The position numbers and the translations under genes were made by a program. Below the pieces are notes generated by a model. That model had not been told where the DNA came from and did no database searches. It saw nothing but the letters and a program-made list of their open reading frames with translations. This document shows positions 32,331 through 40,075 of a stretch of 64,000 bases of DNA, in pieces; position 1 is the stretch's first letter, and every line of letters begins with the position of its first letter. Origin of the DNA: Mycobacterium sp. ENV421 (GTDB lineage: Bacteria > Actinomycetota > Actinomycetes > Mycobacteriales > Mycobacteriaceae); contig NZ_PDHO01000004.1 in the NCBI RefSeq assembly GCF_002887815.1, forward strand, positions 124,001 through 188,000, given 5' to 3'.

Positions 32331-33680
32331 TCAGATACTCCACGCCATCCGGAACTTCTCGGTCAGCGCCTCGGGATCGAGGTGCGAATACATTTCATGC
32401 TCGTAGCGGCGAACGGCGACCAGGACGTCGACCGCGGGATCGCCGAGGATCGCCCGCAACCGGGCCGAGCCGTCGAGTGCGGCGATCTCGTGTGCCTGGT
32501 CGGTACTGAGGGCAACGGTTCCCACGGCCGCGCGATCGTCGTCGGACACGGTGCCCGGGTCGACCGTCGTCTCCGGCGGCAGTGCAGCGCCGTTCTCGAT
32601 GCCGTCGGCCGCGAGGCCGAGGATCGCGGCGGTGGCGAAGTACGGATTGGCCGACGGGTCGACGACCTTGACCTCGACGTTGGCCCCATACGGGTTGCCA
32701 TGTCCGCCGCGCACGAAACGCACTGCCGCTTCCCGGTTCTCGGTACCCCAGCATGCGTAGGCGCCGGCCCAGTTGCCGGGCTTCATCCGCAGACCGGACA
32801 CGATCGACCCGCAGAAGATCAGCTGTGCCGCAGGCAGCCCGGAGACGATGCCGCCGATGGCGCTCTCCCCTTCGGCGGTCATCCCCTGCGCGCCGGTCCC
32901 GCCGGAGAACACCGGGGTGTCGCCGCGTGATAGCGAAAAGTGTTGATGTGCACCAGAACCCACACTTCCGGCGAACGGCACCGGCGACAGGCTCACCCGC
33001 AGTCCGCATGTGCGGGCCACCCGGCTGATGATGATGCGGGCCAAGATCAGCTGGTCGGCGGCAGCCACCGGCGATTTCGGGGCCAGGGAGATCTCGAACT
33101 GGTTGATGCCGTACTCGGGGTGGAACTGCTCGATGCCGACACCGGCCGCCGCAGCCGCCGCGGTCACATCCCGAACGAAGCCTTCGTATTCCAGCACCCC
33201 GGCCAGCCCGTATTGGGCCCACAGGTTGCCGGGCAGCCGGTTGCCCTCGGGATCGACCAGCAGGAACTCGATCTCGTGGCCGACCAACGCCTGCAGGCCG
33301 GCGTCGGCCAACCGGGTCTCGATGCGTCCGAGAGTCCCCCGCGCGCACGCCGGGACGGGGTTGCCGTCCTGGTCGAAGAACGAGGCCGGCGCCCACGCGA
33401 GGCCCTCGCCGATGACCCGCAGCGCGTCGATATCGATGCGGATCCGTTGGTCACCGACCACGCTGATCCCCGGGGCGAACGCGATCCCGGCACGGTCGAT
33501 GGCGAACCCGTGGGTGACCGGACTGAAGCCCAGCCCGGGATCGGCGAACGCGTTGACCCGGCGCACCGGCACGGTCTTGGCATGGGTCAAGCCGGCCGGA
33601 TTGACAAAGGTTCCGACGACGGTGTCGACGCCGTCGGCGTCCAATTGCCCGATGGGTGCGCCGGCCGGCGGTGTGGTCAT
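32331..33680 (-). CDS. glnA3: Glutamine synthetase-like protein GlnA3
   Basis: A 449-residue member of the glutamine synthetase superfamily close to M. tuberculosis GlnA3 (Rv1878) as recalled. Conserved blocks: GHEIEFLLVD, EQFHPEYGINQFEISLAP, IGSGAHQHFSL, CWGTENREAAVRFV and EVKVVDPSANPYFATAAI. The metal-binding and ammonia-site residues seem retained, but an expected catalytic arginine near the PDPxxNPY motif is lysine in EVKVVD, as in the M. tuberculosis protein. GlnA3-type enzymes are thought to gamma-glutamylate amines or polyamines rather than make glutamine. The ATG at 33680 was chosen by comparison; an ATG three codons upstream also exists. It is immediately followed by the amidohydrolase. 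Confidence 0.9.
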   Translation of the reverse strand: MTTPPAGAPIGQLDADGVDTVVGTFVNPAGLTHAKTVPVRRVNAFADPGLGFSPVTHGFAIDRAGIAFAPGISVVGDQRIRIDIDALRVIGEGLAWAPASFFDQDGNPVPACARGTLGRIETRLADAGLQALVGHEIEFLLVDPEGNRLPGNLWAQYGLAGVLEYEGFVRDVTAAAAAAGVGIEQFHPEYGINQFEISLAPKSPVAAADQLILARIIISRVARTCGLRVSLSPVPFAGSVGSGAHQHFSLSRGDTPVFSGGTGAQGMTAEGESAIGGIVSGLPAAQLIFCGSIVSGLRMKPGNWAGAYACWGTENREAAVRFVRGGHGNPYGANVEVKVVDPSANPYFATAAILGLAADGIENGAALPPETTVDPGTVSDDDRAAVGTVALSTDQAHEIAALDGSARLRAILGDPAVDVLVAVRRYEHEMYSHLDPEALTEKFRMAWSI

Positions 33681-33726
33681 GGCAGCCATTGTGCCGACCG
33701 CACCGGCCGGATGCGACGGATAGCCG

Positions 33727-34224
33727 CTATGCGCGGCTCGGCAAGGTCAGCTTGCAGCTCTGACCGATGTCCAGCGTGCTGAGCATGCGGCCCATGCCGA
33801 CCCACATGGCGCACGACAAAGTCAGGTCGGCCATCAGCTCGTCGGAGAAATGCTCACGAGCCCGATCCCAGAAGTCGTCGTCGTATTTGAGCTTGGCCCA
33901 GTCGGTTCCGAACCGGTGGGCGAACTCCGCGGCGATGCGCTCCTGCTCGCTGTAGCCCTCCCACGTCTTCCACTCCAGCACGTGGTCGTAGAGTTCCTCG
34001 TCCACACCGGCCGCCGGCCCGTCGGCGTCCCGGGTGTTCTGGCACAAGACGCATTCGTTGTCCTGGGCGATCACCGCGCGGGCGAGTTCACGCACCCGCA
34101 TCGGCAGCCGGTTCTTGTCGCTGTACACCGCGTGGGAGAAGGCGGCCATCGCCGTTCCCAGGTCAGGAGACTTGACGATCCAGCCCGCGACGTCGTCGTC
34201 AGGGAAGTTTCCGATTCGGCTCAT
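33727..34224 (-). CDS. AhpD-like (carboxymuconolactone decarboxylase fold) protein
   Basis: A 165-residue helical protein. The redox motif CVLCQNTRDAD is the CxxC-(about 3)-H-like site of AhpD-type alkylhydroperoxidases, with the conserved ERIAAEFAHRFGTDW helix. The usual histidine after CxxC is not obvious, so peroxidase activity is uncertain. The start giving MSRIGNFPDDDVAG was chosen; the longer frame would cross the KstR box. That box lies 30 bases upstream, so expression should respond to sterol catabolism. Confidence 0.82.
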   Translation of the reverse strand: MSRIGNFPDDDVAGWIVKSPDLGTAMAAFSHAVYSDKNRLPMRVRELARAVIAQDNECVLCQNTRDADGPAAGVDEELYDHVLEWKTWEGYSEQERIAAEFAHRFGTDWAKLKYDDDFWDRAREHFSDELMADLTLSCAMWVGMGRMLSTLDIGQSCKLTLPSRA

Positions 34225-34254
34225 GGCGTGATGGTACGCCGCGTCACCCCGATC

Positions 34255-34268
34255 TGGAACGTGTTCTA
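34255..34268. promoter_or_regulatory. KstR-type operator in a divergent promoter region
   Basis: TGGAACGTGTTCTA fits TnnAACnnGTTnnA at every defined base. It sits 30 bases from the AhpD-like start and 41 from the FkbM start on the other strand, well placed to repress both. It shares GAACGTGTTCTA with the reverse complement of the cyp125 box. Confidence 0.8.
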
Positions 34269-34309
34269 GTTTTTCGCCGACCGGGCTTGAGCTCAGCGAC
34301 AATACCCGG

Positions 34310-35272
34310 GTGAACTATCTTCCAGGCCGGCGCGCGATGATCGGCGGTCTCGCGGGGGCGGTGGTTCTGGCGGCGGGCTGGCTGGCCGCAACGAGGCTGC
34401 GGACGAGACCGGGCGGCACACCGGTGACGCTGCCCAACGGCATGCGAATCCATCAGTGGCAGCGAATCGAAACCAACTTCCTGTACCCGGAGATCTTCGG
34501 CGCGGACTCGGTCTACGCCAAGGGCGACCACATCGACTTCCGGCCCGGCGCAGTCGTTGTGGACGCCGGCGCGAACATCGGCATGTTCACCTTGTTCGCG
34601 GCGCTGCGCTGCCGCGGTGAGGCGGAGGTGTTCGCGTTCGAGCCGATGCCCACCACCTACTCGGTGCTGGCGGTCAACGCCGAGGCCGCCAATCGCGGTG
34701 AGTACGCGGCCGCAATGGGCGCCCGGCCCGGCGCGTCCCTGATGATCCACCCGATCAACCGCGGCCTGTCCGCGACGAACGAGACGGTGGTGTTTCAGCA
34801 CCACCCGAACTTCTCCCTGTGGAGCACGCGGGATGCGCAGTTCGCACGCCAGCGGCTGGACCGGTTCGTCGCCGATGTGGCGGGCTTCATCCCGGTCGCT
34901 CCGCTCGCCGTGCGCCGGGCCGCGGTGCGCCCGGTGGTCGCGTGGATGGGCCGCACCACCACGGTGACGGCCACCCTGGTCCCGCTGTCCTCGGTCATCG
35001 AGGAGTACGGCCTGACGCGCATCGACATCCTGAAACTCGATGTCGAGGGCGCCGAAGTCGCAGTGCTGCAGGGCATCACGCCGACCCAGTGGGACATGGT
35101 CCGTCAGGTGGTGTTGGAAGTGGAGTACTTCGCCACCAAAGACGTCATCATCGACATGCTCGAAGCGCAGGGGTTCACAACGTATTGGTTTGCCAGTGAG
35201 CGCGAGCGTTACGGCGCCGTGCAGAGCGAAGTGTGCATGGTCTACGCGTGGCGGGCCGAAGACCGGCCGTAG
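34310..35272 (+). CDS. FkbM family methyltransferase with N-terminal membrane anchor
   Basis: A 320-residue SAM-dependent methyltransferase. An N-terminal hydrophobic helix (about residues 9-26, MIGGLAGAVVLAAGWLAA) precedes the FkbM domain: motif I VVVDAGANIGMFTLFAAL, then EVFAFEPMPTTYSVLAVN, and the late motif IDILKLDVEGAEVAVLQGI. FkbM enzymes O-methylate sugars or polyketides. The GTG start has only a weak ribosome-binding site, perhaps leaderless. The KstR box in the divergent promoter links it to sterol-responsive regulation, unusual for this family. It ends one base before the convergent bfrA stop. Confidence 0.88.
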   Translation: MNYLPGRRAMIGGLAGAVVLAAGWLAATRLRTRPGGTPVTLPNGMRIHQWQRIETNFLYPEIFGADSVYAKGDHIDFRPGAVVVDAGANIGMFTLFAALRCRGEAEVFAFEPMPTTYSVLAVNAEAANRGEYAAAMGARPGASLMIHPINRGLSATNETVVFQHHPNFSLWSTRDAQFARQRLDRFVADVAGFIPVAPLAVRRAAVRPVVAWMGRTTTVTATLVPLSSVIEEYGLTRIDILKLDVEGAEVAVLQGITPTQWDMVRQVVLEVEYFATKDVIIDMLEAQGFTTYWFASERERYGAVQSEVCMVYAWRAEDRP

Positions 35273-35273
35273 G

Positions 35274-35753
35274 TCACTTCGGGGGTCGTGACACGCACTG
35301 CGCGGAGTACAGCTCCACGCCCAGCTTGTCCATCAACTCGAGCTGCGTCTCGAGGTAATCGATGTGGTGTTCCTCGTCGGCCACGATCTCTTCGAAGAGA
35401 TTGGCCGTGGTGGAATCCAGCTTCTCGCGGCACACGATGATGGCCGGCTTGAGCCGGGCGACCACCTCGTACTCGATGGCCAGGTCGCTCTCGAACTGCT
35501 CACGCAGGGTCTGCCCGACGCGTAGCGAGCCGAGTCGTTGGTAGTTGGGCAGGCCGTCGAGCAGCAGAATTCGATCGGTGATGGCCTCCGCGTGGCGCAT
35601 CTCGTCGAAGGATTCGTCGCGGGTGTGCTTGGCCAGCTCGGTGAATCCCCAGTTGTCCTGCATCTTGGAGTGCAGGAAGTACTGATTGATGGCGGTCAGT
35701 TCGCTGGTCAGCTGCTCATTGAGCAAGCGAAGAACTTCCGGATCACCCTGCAT
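35274..35753 (-). CDS. bfrA: Bacterioferritin BfrA
   Basis: Haem-containing iron-storage protein forming a 24-subunit shell with 12 haems. All 159 residues align with M. tuberculosis BfrA (Rv1876) as recalled. The ferroxidase residues are present at their canonical positions: Glu18, Glu51, His54, Glu94, Glu127 and His130; Met52 is the haem ligand. MQGDPEVLRLLNEQL is the conserved start. It is divergent from the bfd-like gene across a 173-base region holding an IdeR-like box; in mycobacteria IdeR with iron activates bfrA. Confidence 0.96.
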   Translation of the reverse strand: MQGDPEVLRLLNEQLTSELTAINQYFLHSKMQDNWGFTELAKHTRDESFDEMRHAEAITDRILLLDGLPNYQRLGSLRVGQTLREQFESDLAIEYEVVARLKPAIIVCREKLDSTTANLFEEIVADEEHHIDYLETQLELMDKLGVELYSAQCVSRPPK

Positions 35754-35855
35754 GACGTCTCCCCACTCACGCCGCCCGACTGGCAGCCGGAATCACCCTA
35801 ATGCAAGGACGATGGCGGTTTTGTTCAGCTGGATGAGACGGCATGTTGTAGGGGT

Positions 35856-35881
35856 ACCTAACTAAGGTTAGTCTCGGCTAA
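35856..35881. promoter_or_regulatory. IdeR-type iron box(es) between bfrA and bfd
   Basis: TAAGGTTAGTCTCGGCTAA (35863-35881) agrees with the IdeR consensus TTAGGTTAGGCTAACCTAA at 14 of 19 positions, with the left half almost perfect. It overlaps an inverted repeat CTAAC-TAAG-GTTAG (35858-35871), so two dimers could bind side by side, as described for mycobacterial bfrA promoters. The box is 45 bases from the bfd start and about 110 from bfrA, consistent with opposite effects on the two genes. Confidence 0.65.
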
Positions 35882-35926
35882 TATGACCGGTGTGCGACAC
35901 CGCCCTGCGACGAGAGTGAATCGCTG

Positions 35927-36118
35927 ATGTACGTATGCCTCTGCGCGGGGGCGACCAGCGCCACGGTCACCGAGGCCGTTGCCCGCGGGGCGTGCACATC
36001 CAAGCAGGTCGCTGCGGCCTGCGGCGCCGGAGGCGACTGCGGCCGGTGCCGTCGCACGGTGCGAGCCATCATCGAACAGCATTTCGCGTCCCTCGGCGAC
36101 ACGGCACGGGCGAGCTGA
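35927..36118 (+). CDS. bfd: Bacterioferritin-associated ferredoxin (Bfd)
   Basis: A 63-residue [2Fe-2S] protein that docks on bacterioferritin and delivers electrons to release stored iron. The cluster ligands follow the Bfd pattern CxC-x31-CxxC: Cys4 and Cys6 in MYVCLC and Cys38 and Cys41 in GDCGRC. The start matches E. coli Bfd (MYVCLC). It is divergent from bfrA over an IdeR-like box; with iron bound, IdeR should repress it while activating bfrA, which suits opposite roles in iron release and storage. Confidence 0.93.
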   Translation: MYVCLCAGATSATVTEAVARGACTSKQVAAACGAGGDCGRCRRTVRAIIEQHFASLGDTARAS

Positions 36119-36119
36119 T

Positions 36120-36875
36120 CTAGGCCTTTCCGCGGTGGAAATCCGCCAGCGCCTCGGCGTTGGCCGCAGCACCCATCAACTTCTCGAAGAACGCATTCTC
36201 CCGCGCCGTCGCGGCGGCGATCTCGGGCCGGGCCGGTTCGGTCATCGTCTGCTTCACCGCCATCAGGCTCGAAATAGGCCGGGAGGCAAGCACTTCGGCG
36301 TGCTTTCGGGCGTCGGCGATCAGCTCGTTGGGCTCACTGACCCGCCAGACCAGACCCATGCGCAGTGCTTCCGCGGCATCCACCCACTCCGAGGACATCA
36401 GCAGCCACGCCGCGTTCTGCCGACCGATCAACTGCGGCAACAGATATGACGACGCCGCCTCGGGAGCTACCCCCAGGCTGGTGAAGGGGCACTTCAGCCG
36501 CGCCGTCGACGACATGAACGCCAGGTCGGCGTAGCCCAGGATCGTGGTGCCGATGCCAAGGCCGACCCCGTTGACCGCGCAGATCAGCGGCTTGGGGAAC
36601 TGGCTCAGCGCGGTGATCAGGCCCGGGAATCCGTGTGCGCCCTGGACGAAGTCGGGATTGGTGATGCGCTCCTGCATGTCGCCCAGATCCTGGCCGGCGC
36701 TGAATGCGCGGCCCGCTCCGGTGATCATGACGACCGCGACCTCGGGATCGTCGGCAGCGGCGAGCAGTGCCTCAGCGGTGGCGTCGTAGAGCGCCTCGTT
36801 GAAGGCGTTGAGGGCGTCCGGGCGATTGAGGGTGATCGTGCGAACCCGGTTCTCGTCGTCGATGAACAGCGTCAC
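36120..36875 (-). CDS. Enoyl-CoA hydratase/isomerase family protein
   Basis: A 251-residue crotonase-fold enzyme. The oxyanion-hole segments are GAGRAFSAGQDLGDM and AVNGVGLGIGTTILGYADLAFMSSTARLKCPF; the second catalytic-site region reads LGVAPEAASSYLLPQLIG with glutamate in PEA, as in isomerase-like members. It acts in beta-oxidation-type chemistry on acyl-CoAs; the exact substrate is open. The GTG giving VTLFIDDENRVRTITLNRP was preferred over a GTG three codons upstream. It is convergent with bfd, one base apart. Confidence 0.88.
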   Translation of the reverse strand: MTLFIDDENRVRTITLNRPDALNAFNEALYDATAEALLAAADDPEVAVVMITGAGRAFSAGQDLGDMQERITNPDFVQGAHGFPGLITALSQFPKPLICAVNGVGLGIGTTILGYADLAFMSSTARLKCPFTSLGVAPEAASSYLLPQLIGRQNAAWLLMSSEWVDAAEALRMGLVWRVSEPNELIADARKHAEVLASRPISSLMAVKQTMTEPARPEIAAATARENAFFEKLMGAAANAEALADFHRGKA

Positions 36876-36935
36876 GCGGCACACCCTAACGGTGCGGCAC
36901 GCTGCGGCGTGCAGCCACAGCCCGGCAGGTGAGAC

Positions 36936-38255
36936 CTAGCCCCCCAGTAGTTGTTCGGGGTGGTGGTAGTCGTTGACGCCGCCGCGCAGCATGGGTAGGT
37001 GCGGCGGCGGGATCCATTCGGTGTCGCCGTCGGCGAGTTTTCGGGTTTTCCAGCCGTGGTCGAGGAGTCGGTGATCAGCGGGGCACGCCAGGGTGAGCTT
37101 GTCGATGTTGGTCAGCCCGCCCTGGGCCCACTCGTCGACGTGGTGGACTTCGGTGAGGTATCCGGGTGCATCGCAGCCGGGGCGGGTGCAGCCGCGGTCC
37201 TTGCTGTGCAACATGATCCGCTGATCAGCCGAGGCCACGCGTTTGGTGCGGCCCAGCCATAACGCCTGCCCGCGCACCCCGTCGAACAGGGCCAGGTAGT
37301 GATAAGCGTGGCTGGCCATCCGGATGACGTCGGGGATCGGCAGCAGGGTTCCGGTGGCGGTGACCCCATGCCCGGTCGCGGCCTGAAGGTCCTGCAGGGT
37401 GGCCGAGACCATCACCGTCACCGGTAACCCGTTGTGCTGACCGAGTTTCGGGTCACCGAGCTGACCACGCACCAGTGCGGTCAACGCATCGTGCTGACGT
37501 TGGCCGTGGCTACGCAAATCACGGTCGGCCACCTCGTTCGACGGGGCCAGGGTGGGGGTCTGGTCGGCGGGGTTGCAAATCCCGGGTGCGGCGAACTTGG
37601 TGAACCACCCGTCGAGCAGGGAACGCAACTCCGGCGTGGCGATCAGCCGGCCCACACTCATCCCGTCGACCTGTTGCCCACCGCACCAGACGAACCCGCG
37701 TTTACGGGCGCGGTCCTCCTCGGAGAACTTCCCGTCGGGGTTGAGGTGCAGTGCCAGCCGGTGGGCGATCTTCTCCAATTGGTCGGGCCGCGTCGTTTGG
37801 GCGTGCTCGGCCAGTGTGCGTTCGGCCTTCTCCACCTCCACCGCCGGGACGTGGTCGGGCAGATCGCGGAAGAACTTCTGGATCACCCGCAGATGCTCAC
37901 CATCCAACTGCCCGGCGTGCCAGGCCGCCGAGGTGTCCGGCAGCAGCGGCGCCAACGGCTCACCGGTCAACGCCCGACGCGGCGCCACCTGCTCGGCATC
38001 CCGAATCCGGCGTTTGGCCGCACGCGGACTGATCCGCAAGACATCAGCGAGCGTGATCGGCACCGGTGGGCAGCCCTCGAACTGCGCCAACCGCGCGGTC
38101 AGGGCGTGCGACACCGCGACCTGACGACGGCGCGCGGTCTCCAACCGCTCCAAGACCCTGAACCGATCCGGCGGGTCCAGGACATCGAGATCGACTGCAG
38201 CCAAGGCCTCTACGACATCGTCGAGCGCCTCCAGCAGACCGTCGATCGAAACCAT
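36936..38255 (-). CDS. DUF222/HNH endonuclease protein of the 13E12 family
   Basis: A 439-residue protein of the mycobacterial 13E12 family. The N-terminal two thirds form DUF222 (LDDVVEALAAVDLDVLDP onward); the C-terminal HNH nuclease motif is CTRPGCDAPGYLTEVHHVDEWAQGG then NIDKLTLACPADHRLLDHG, with two zinc-ligand cysteines. In M. tuberculosis these genes are repeated (REP13E12), some are SOS-induced, and they host the phiRv1 prophage; no prophage is here. A perfect LexA box lies three bases before the ATG, and the spacing indicates a leaderless transcript. The cellular target of cutting, if any, is not known. Confidence 0.9.
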   Translation of the reverse strand: MVSIDGLLEALDDVVEALAAVDLDVLDPPDRFRVLERLETARRRQVAVSHALTARLAQFEGCPPVPITLADVLRISPRAAKRRIRDAEQVAPRRALTGEPLAPLLPDTSAAWHAGQLDGEHLRVIQKFFRDLPDHVPAVEVEKAERTLAEHAQTTRPDQLEKIAHRLALHLNPDGKFSEEDRARKRGFVWCGGQQVDGMSVGRLIATPELRSLLDGWFTKFAAPGICNPADQTPTLAPSNEVADRDLRSHGQRQHDALTALVRGQLGDPKLGQHNGLPVTVMVSATLQDLQAATGHGVTATGTLLPIPDVIRMASHAYHYLALFDGVRGQALWLGRTKRVASADQRIMLHSKDRGCTRPGCDAPGYLTEVHHVDEWAQGGLTNIDKLTLACPADHRLLDHGWKTRKLADGDTEWIPPPHLPMLRGGVNDYHHPEQLLGG

Positions 38256-38258
38256 ACT

Positions 38259-38274
38259 TCGAACACTAGTTCGA
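38259..38274 (-). promoter_or_regulatory. SOS box (LexA operator) over a leaderless -10 element
   Basis: TCGAACACTAGTTCGA matches the mycobacterial/Gram-positive LexA consensus TCGAAC-N4-GTTCGA perfectly. On the minus strand it contains TAGTGT (38268 to 38263), a TANNNT -10 element whose end is seven bases from the A of the HNH-gene ATG. LexA binding would cover the -10, so repression should be tight and relieved by DNA damage. Confidence 0.9.
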
Positions 38275-38291
38275 CCCACCGACAAGAATTG

Positions 38292-38735
38292 TCAACCGTT
38301 GGAGTACACCCGGGTCGGCGCCACCAACACGACCACGCGGCCCTGCTCGGTCATCGTGCGGTCGTATTCATCCCAGTTGTCGTGCGTGCCACCGCACGCG
38401 GTGAACACCTCGCGCAACAACAGCCGCAGCTGGTCCGCCGACGCAAGCCACTGCGGCTGGTCGTCGGGGCCGGCAAGTTCGGCGCGCCCCTCCACCGACG
38501 CCCACTGCCAGCCGGCGCGGAACGTCAACGTCACCGCGGGCCGGACTCGCAGGTTCGCCAGCTTGACCCGGCCATAGGTCACAAAGCCCAGCACCGGTTC
38601 GCCGGTGGCCGGGTGCGCAACGATCCCCGCGTTCACCAACGACGCCTGAATGGTGTTGTCGGCGCGCAGTGTCGCAACCACCGCGAGACCCCGGTCGGCC
38701 TGCGCGAGCGCGACTGCCTCGTCGAGGGTGGTCAT
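38292..38735 (-). CDS. F420-dependent PPOX-class protein (Rv1875-like)
   Basis: A 147-residue split beta-barrel protein of the pyridoxamine-phosphate-oxidase-like superfamily, in the group that binds flavin or F420. Features: LAQADRGLAVVATLRADNTIQASLVNAG, PVLGFVTYGRVKLANLRVRPAVTLTFRAGWQWASVEG, and a helical segment LASADQLRLLLREVF. Length and position match M. tuberculosis Rv1875, next to bfrA. The reaction is unknown. Its start overlaps the stop of the upstream EthD-domain gene by four bases, so the two are coupled. Confidence 0.82.
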   Translation of the reverse strand: MTTLDEAVALAQADRGLAVVATLRADNTIQASLVNAGIVAHPATGEPVLGFVTYGRVKLANLRVRPAVTLTFRAGWQWASVEGRAELAGPDDQPQWLASADQLRLLLREVFTACGGTHDNWDEYDRTMTEQGRVVVLVAPTRVYSNG

Positions 38736-39433
38736 GCCGAAAACGGGCTGCGGAAGTTGTAGCGGCTGGTGGGCACCGCGTCGATGTTCACGTTGGCACC
38801 GAATGCCGCTGTGCTGGCGACCATCTGCTCCATGCGGCTCTGCAGGTCGGCATCATCGGCCGCGCCGAAGAACGCGTGCAGGCTCCCCACCGCCTCGATG
38901 GGGAAATGCTCCTCGACGATCGCGTTGAGTACCGGGGCGTCCTCGGTGATCGCGCGCACCACATAGTTCTGCACGTAGGTGAACGTCGACTGGGTGGCGA
39001 TCGCCACCGGCGTGTGATTGCCGTGCCAGCGGGCCAACCAGGTGCGCTCGTCCATCTCGGCGGGCCTGCGCAGCAGCGCCATGTTGGCCAGCCCGGGCGA
39101 CCGCTCGCCGGGCGGGGTCGACGGCGGCGGCAACGGGGCGGACTCCGTCACCAGGTAGGCGGCGATCTCCTCGGCGTAGTGGCCCAGCAGCTCCAGCGCC
39201 ATCAGCATCTGATCGCCGTAGTACTGCTGCGTCCACACACTGATCAGTCCCTGCACCGGCGGATCCAGCGTCGTCAACGTCATCATCGACTCGCGAACAT
39301 CACGGTCGCGGACGTTGATCGTCAGCCCCGGCAGACCGAGCGCGAGCAGTTCCTGCGCGACCGGACCCCGCAGTTGTTCGGCCCACTCGTCGTCGGCGGC
39401 CGCGGTCCGCAGTGTGACTATCACCTTCTCCAT
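38732..39433 (-). CDS. EthD-domain (dimeric alpha-beta barrel) protein, Rv1874-like
   Basis: A 233-residue protein with the look of a double ferredoxin-like EthD fold. Two repeats are visible: MEKVIVTLRTAAADDEWAEQLRGPVAQELLALGLPGLTINVRD, and MALLRRPAEMDERTWLARWHGNHTPVAI ... TYVQNYVVRAIT, whose WHGNHTPVA resembles the EthD signature. EthD proteins help P450 systems or act as small isomerases and oxygenases; a function here is not established. It probably corresponds to M. tuberculosis Rv1874. Coupled to the PPOX-class gene downstream. Confidence 0.75.
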   Translation of the reverse strand: MEKVIVTLRTAAADDEWAEQLRGPVAQELLALGLPGLTINVRDRDVRESMMTLTTLDPPVQGLISVWTQQYYGDQMLMALELLGHYAEEIAAYLVTESAPLPPPSTPPGERSPGLANMALLRRPAEMDERTWLARWHGNHTPVAIATQSTFTYVQNYVVRAITEDAPVLNAIVEEHFPIEAVGSLHAFFGAADDADLQSRMEQMVASTAAFGANVNIDAVPTSRYNFRSPFSA

Positions 39434-39451
39434 GGCTGGAACCTACCGCAG

Positions 39452-40075
39452 TCAGTCGCGCAGCCAGCGCGGAGTGATGAAGACGCCGTCGGCTTCGACG
39501 GTGATGCCCTCGGCGTCGGAGATATAGCCGGAGACAAAGGTTTTCACGCCGTCGACGCGGGTGATCTGAGCCTCCGAGTGCAGCGGACCAAGCGGACAGG
39601 CCCGCAGGTACCGCACGGTGATGCTGCCGGTGAAGCGCGGTTTGGCATCCGGGCTGGCCGCCTCCCCCAGCACATGATCCAGAATCAGCGCCGACACTCC
39701 CCCGTGCACATGCCCGGGCGGGCCTTCGTAGGCCGCACCGAGGTGAAAGTCTGCCCAGCGCCGGTCGTCCTCATCGCGGTGGATCACCAGCGGCGGGGCG
39801 GTCGGATTGCGCAGACCGATCACGGCATTGCCCCAACTGATGCTCCGCCCCGACGGGGTCCGTTTCACCCCGAATGCGCCGTCGATCTGCTTACTGCGCA
39901 GCCGGGCCGTCGCCGCGTCGATATCGGCCTTCACCGCGGCGACGGTCTCGGCGTCCACCTCGGTGCGGATCGTCGCGTCGACCAGCTGCCGCACCGATAC
40001 GGCCAGCGGTTCGTAGATCGCCCGCAGCCGTTCGATGTCCTCGGCGGACAGGTCCTCGACGGTGAACTCCAGCAC
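39452..40075 (-). CDS. PaaI/4HBT family thioesterase
   Basis: A 207-residue protein with a C-terminal hot-dog fold thioesterase domain (about residues 85-205) preceded by a helical segment. The active-site signature GPPGHVHGGVSALILDHVLG includes the HGG motif of the 4-hydroxybenzoyl-CoA thioesterase family; GSITVRYLRACPLG follows. Such enzymes release acyl or aryl groups from CoA. The start is the only ATG fitting the family length. It is 18 bases upstream of the EthD gene on the same strand, so a three-gene unit of thioesterase, EthD and PPOX is likely. Confidence 0.87.
   Translation of the reverse strand: MLEFTVEDLSAEDIERLRAIYEPLAVSVRQLVDATIRTEVDAETVAAVKADIDAATARLRSKQIDGAFGVKRTPSGRSISWGNAVIGLRNPTAPPLVIHRDEDDRRWADFHLGAAYEGPPGHVHGGVSALILDHVLGEAASPDAKPRFTGSITVRYLRACPLGPLHSEAQITRVDGVKTFVSGYISDAEGITVEADGVFITPRWLRD

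Noticed and set aside
36936..38255. The 13E12 HNH gene as evidence of a mobile element or prophage
   Set aside because: No flanking repeats, integrase or phage genes are present; 13E12 genes are resident in mycobacterial chromosomes.
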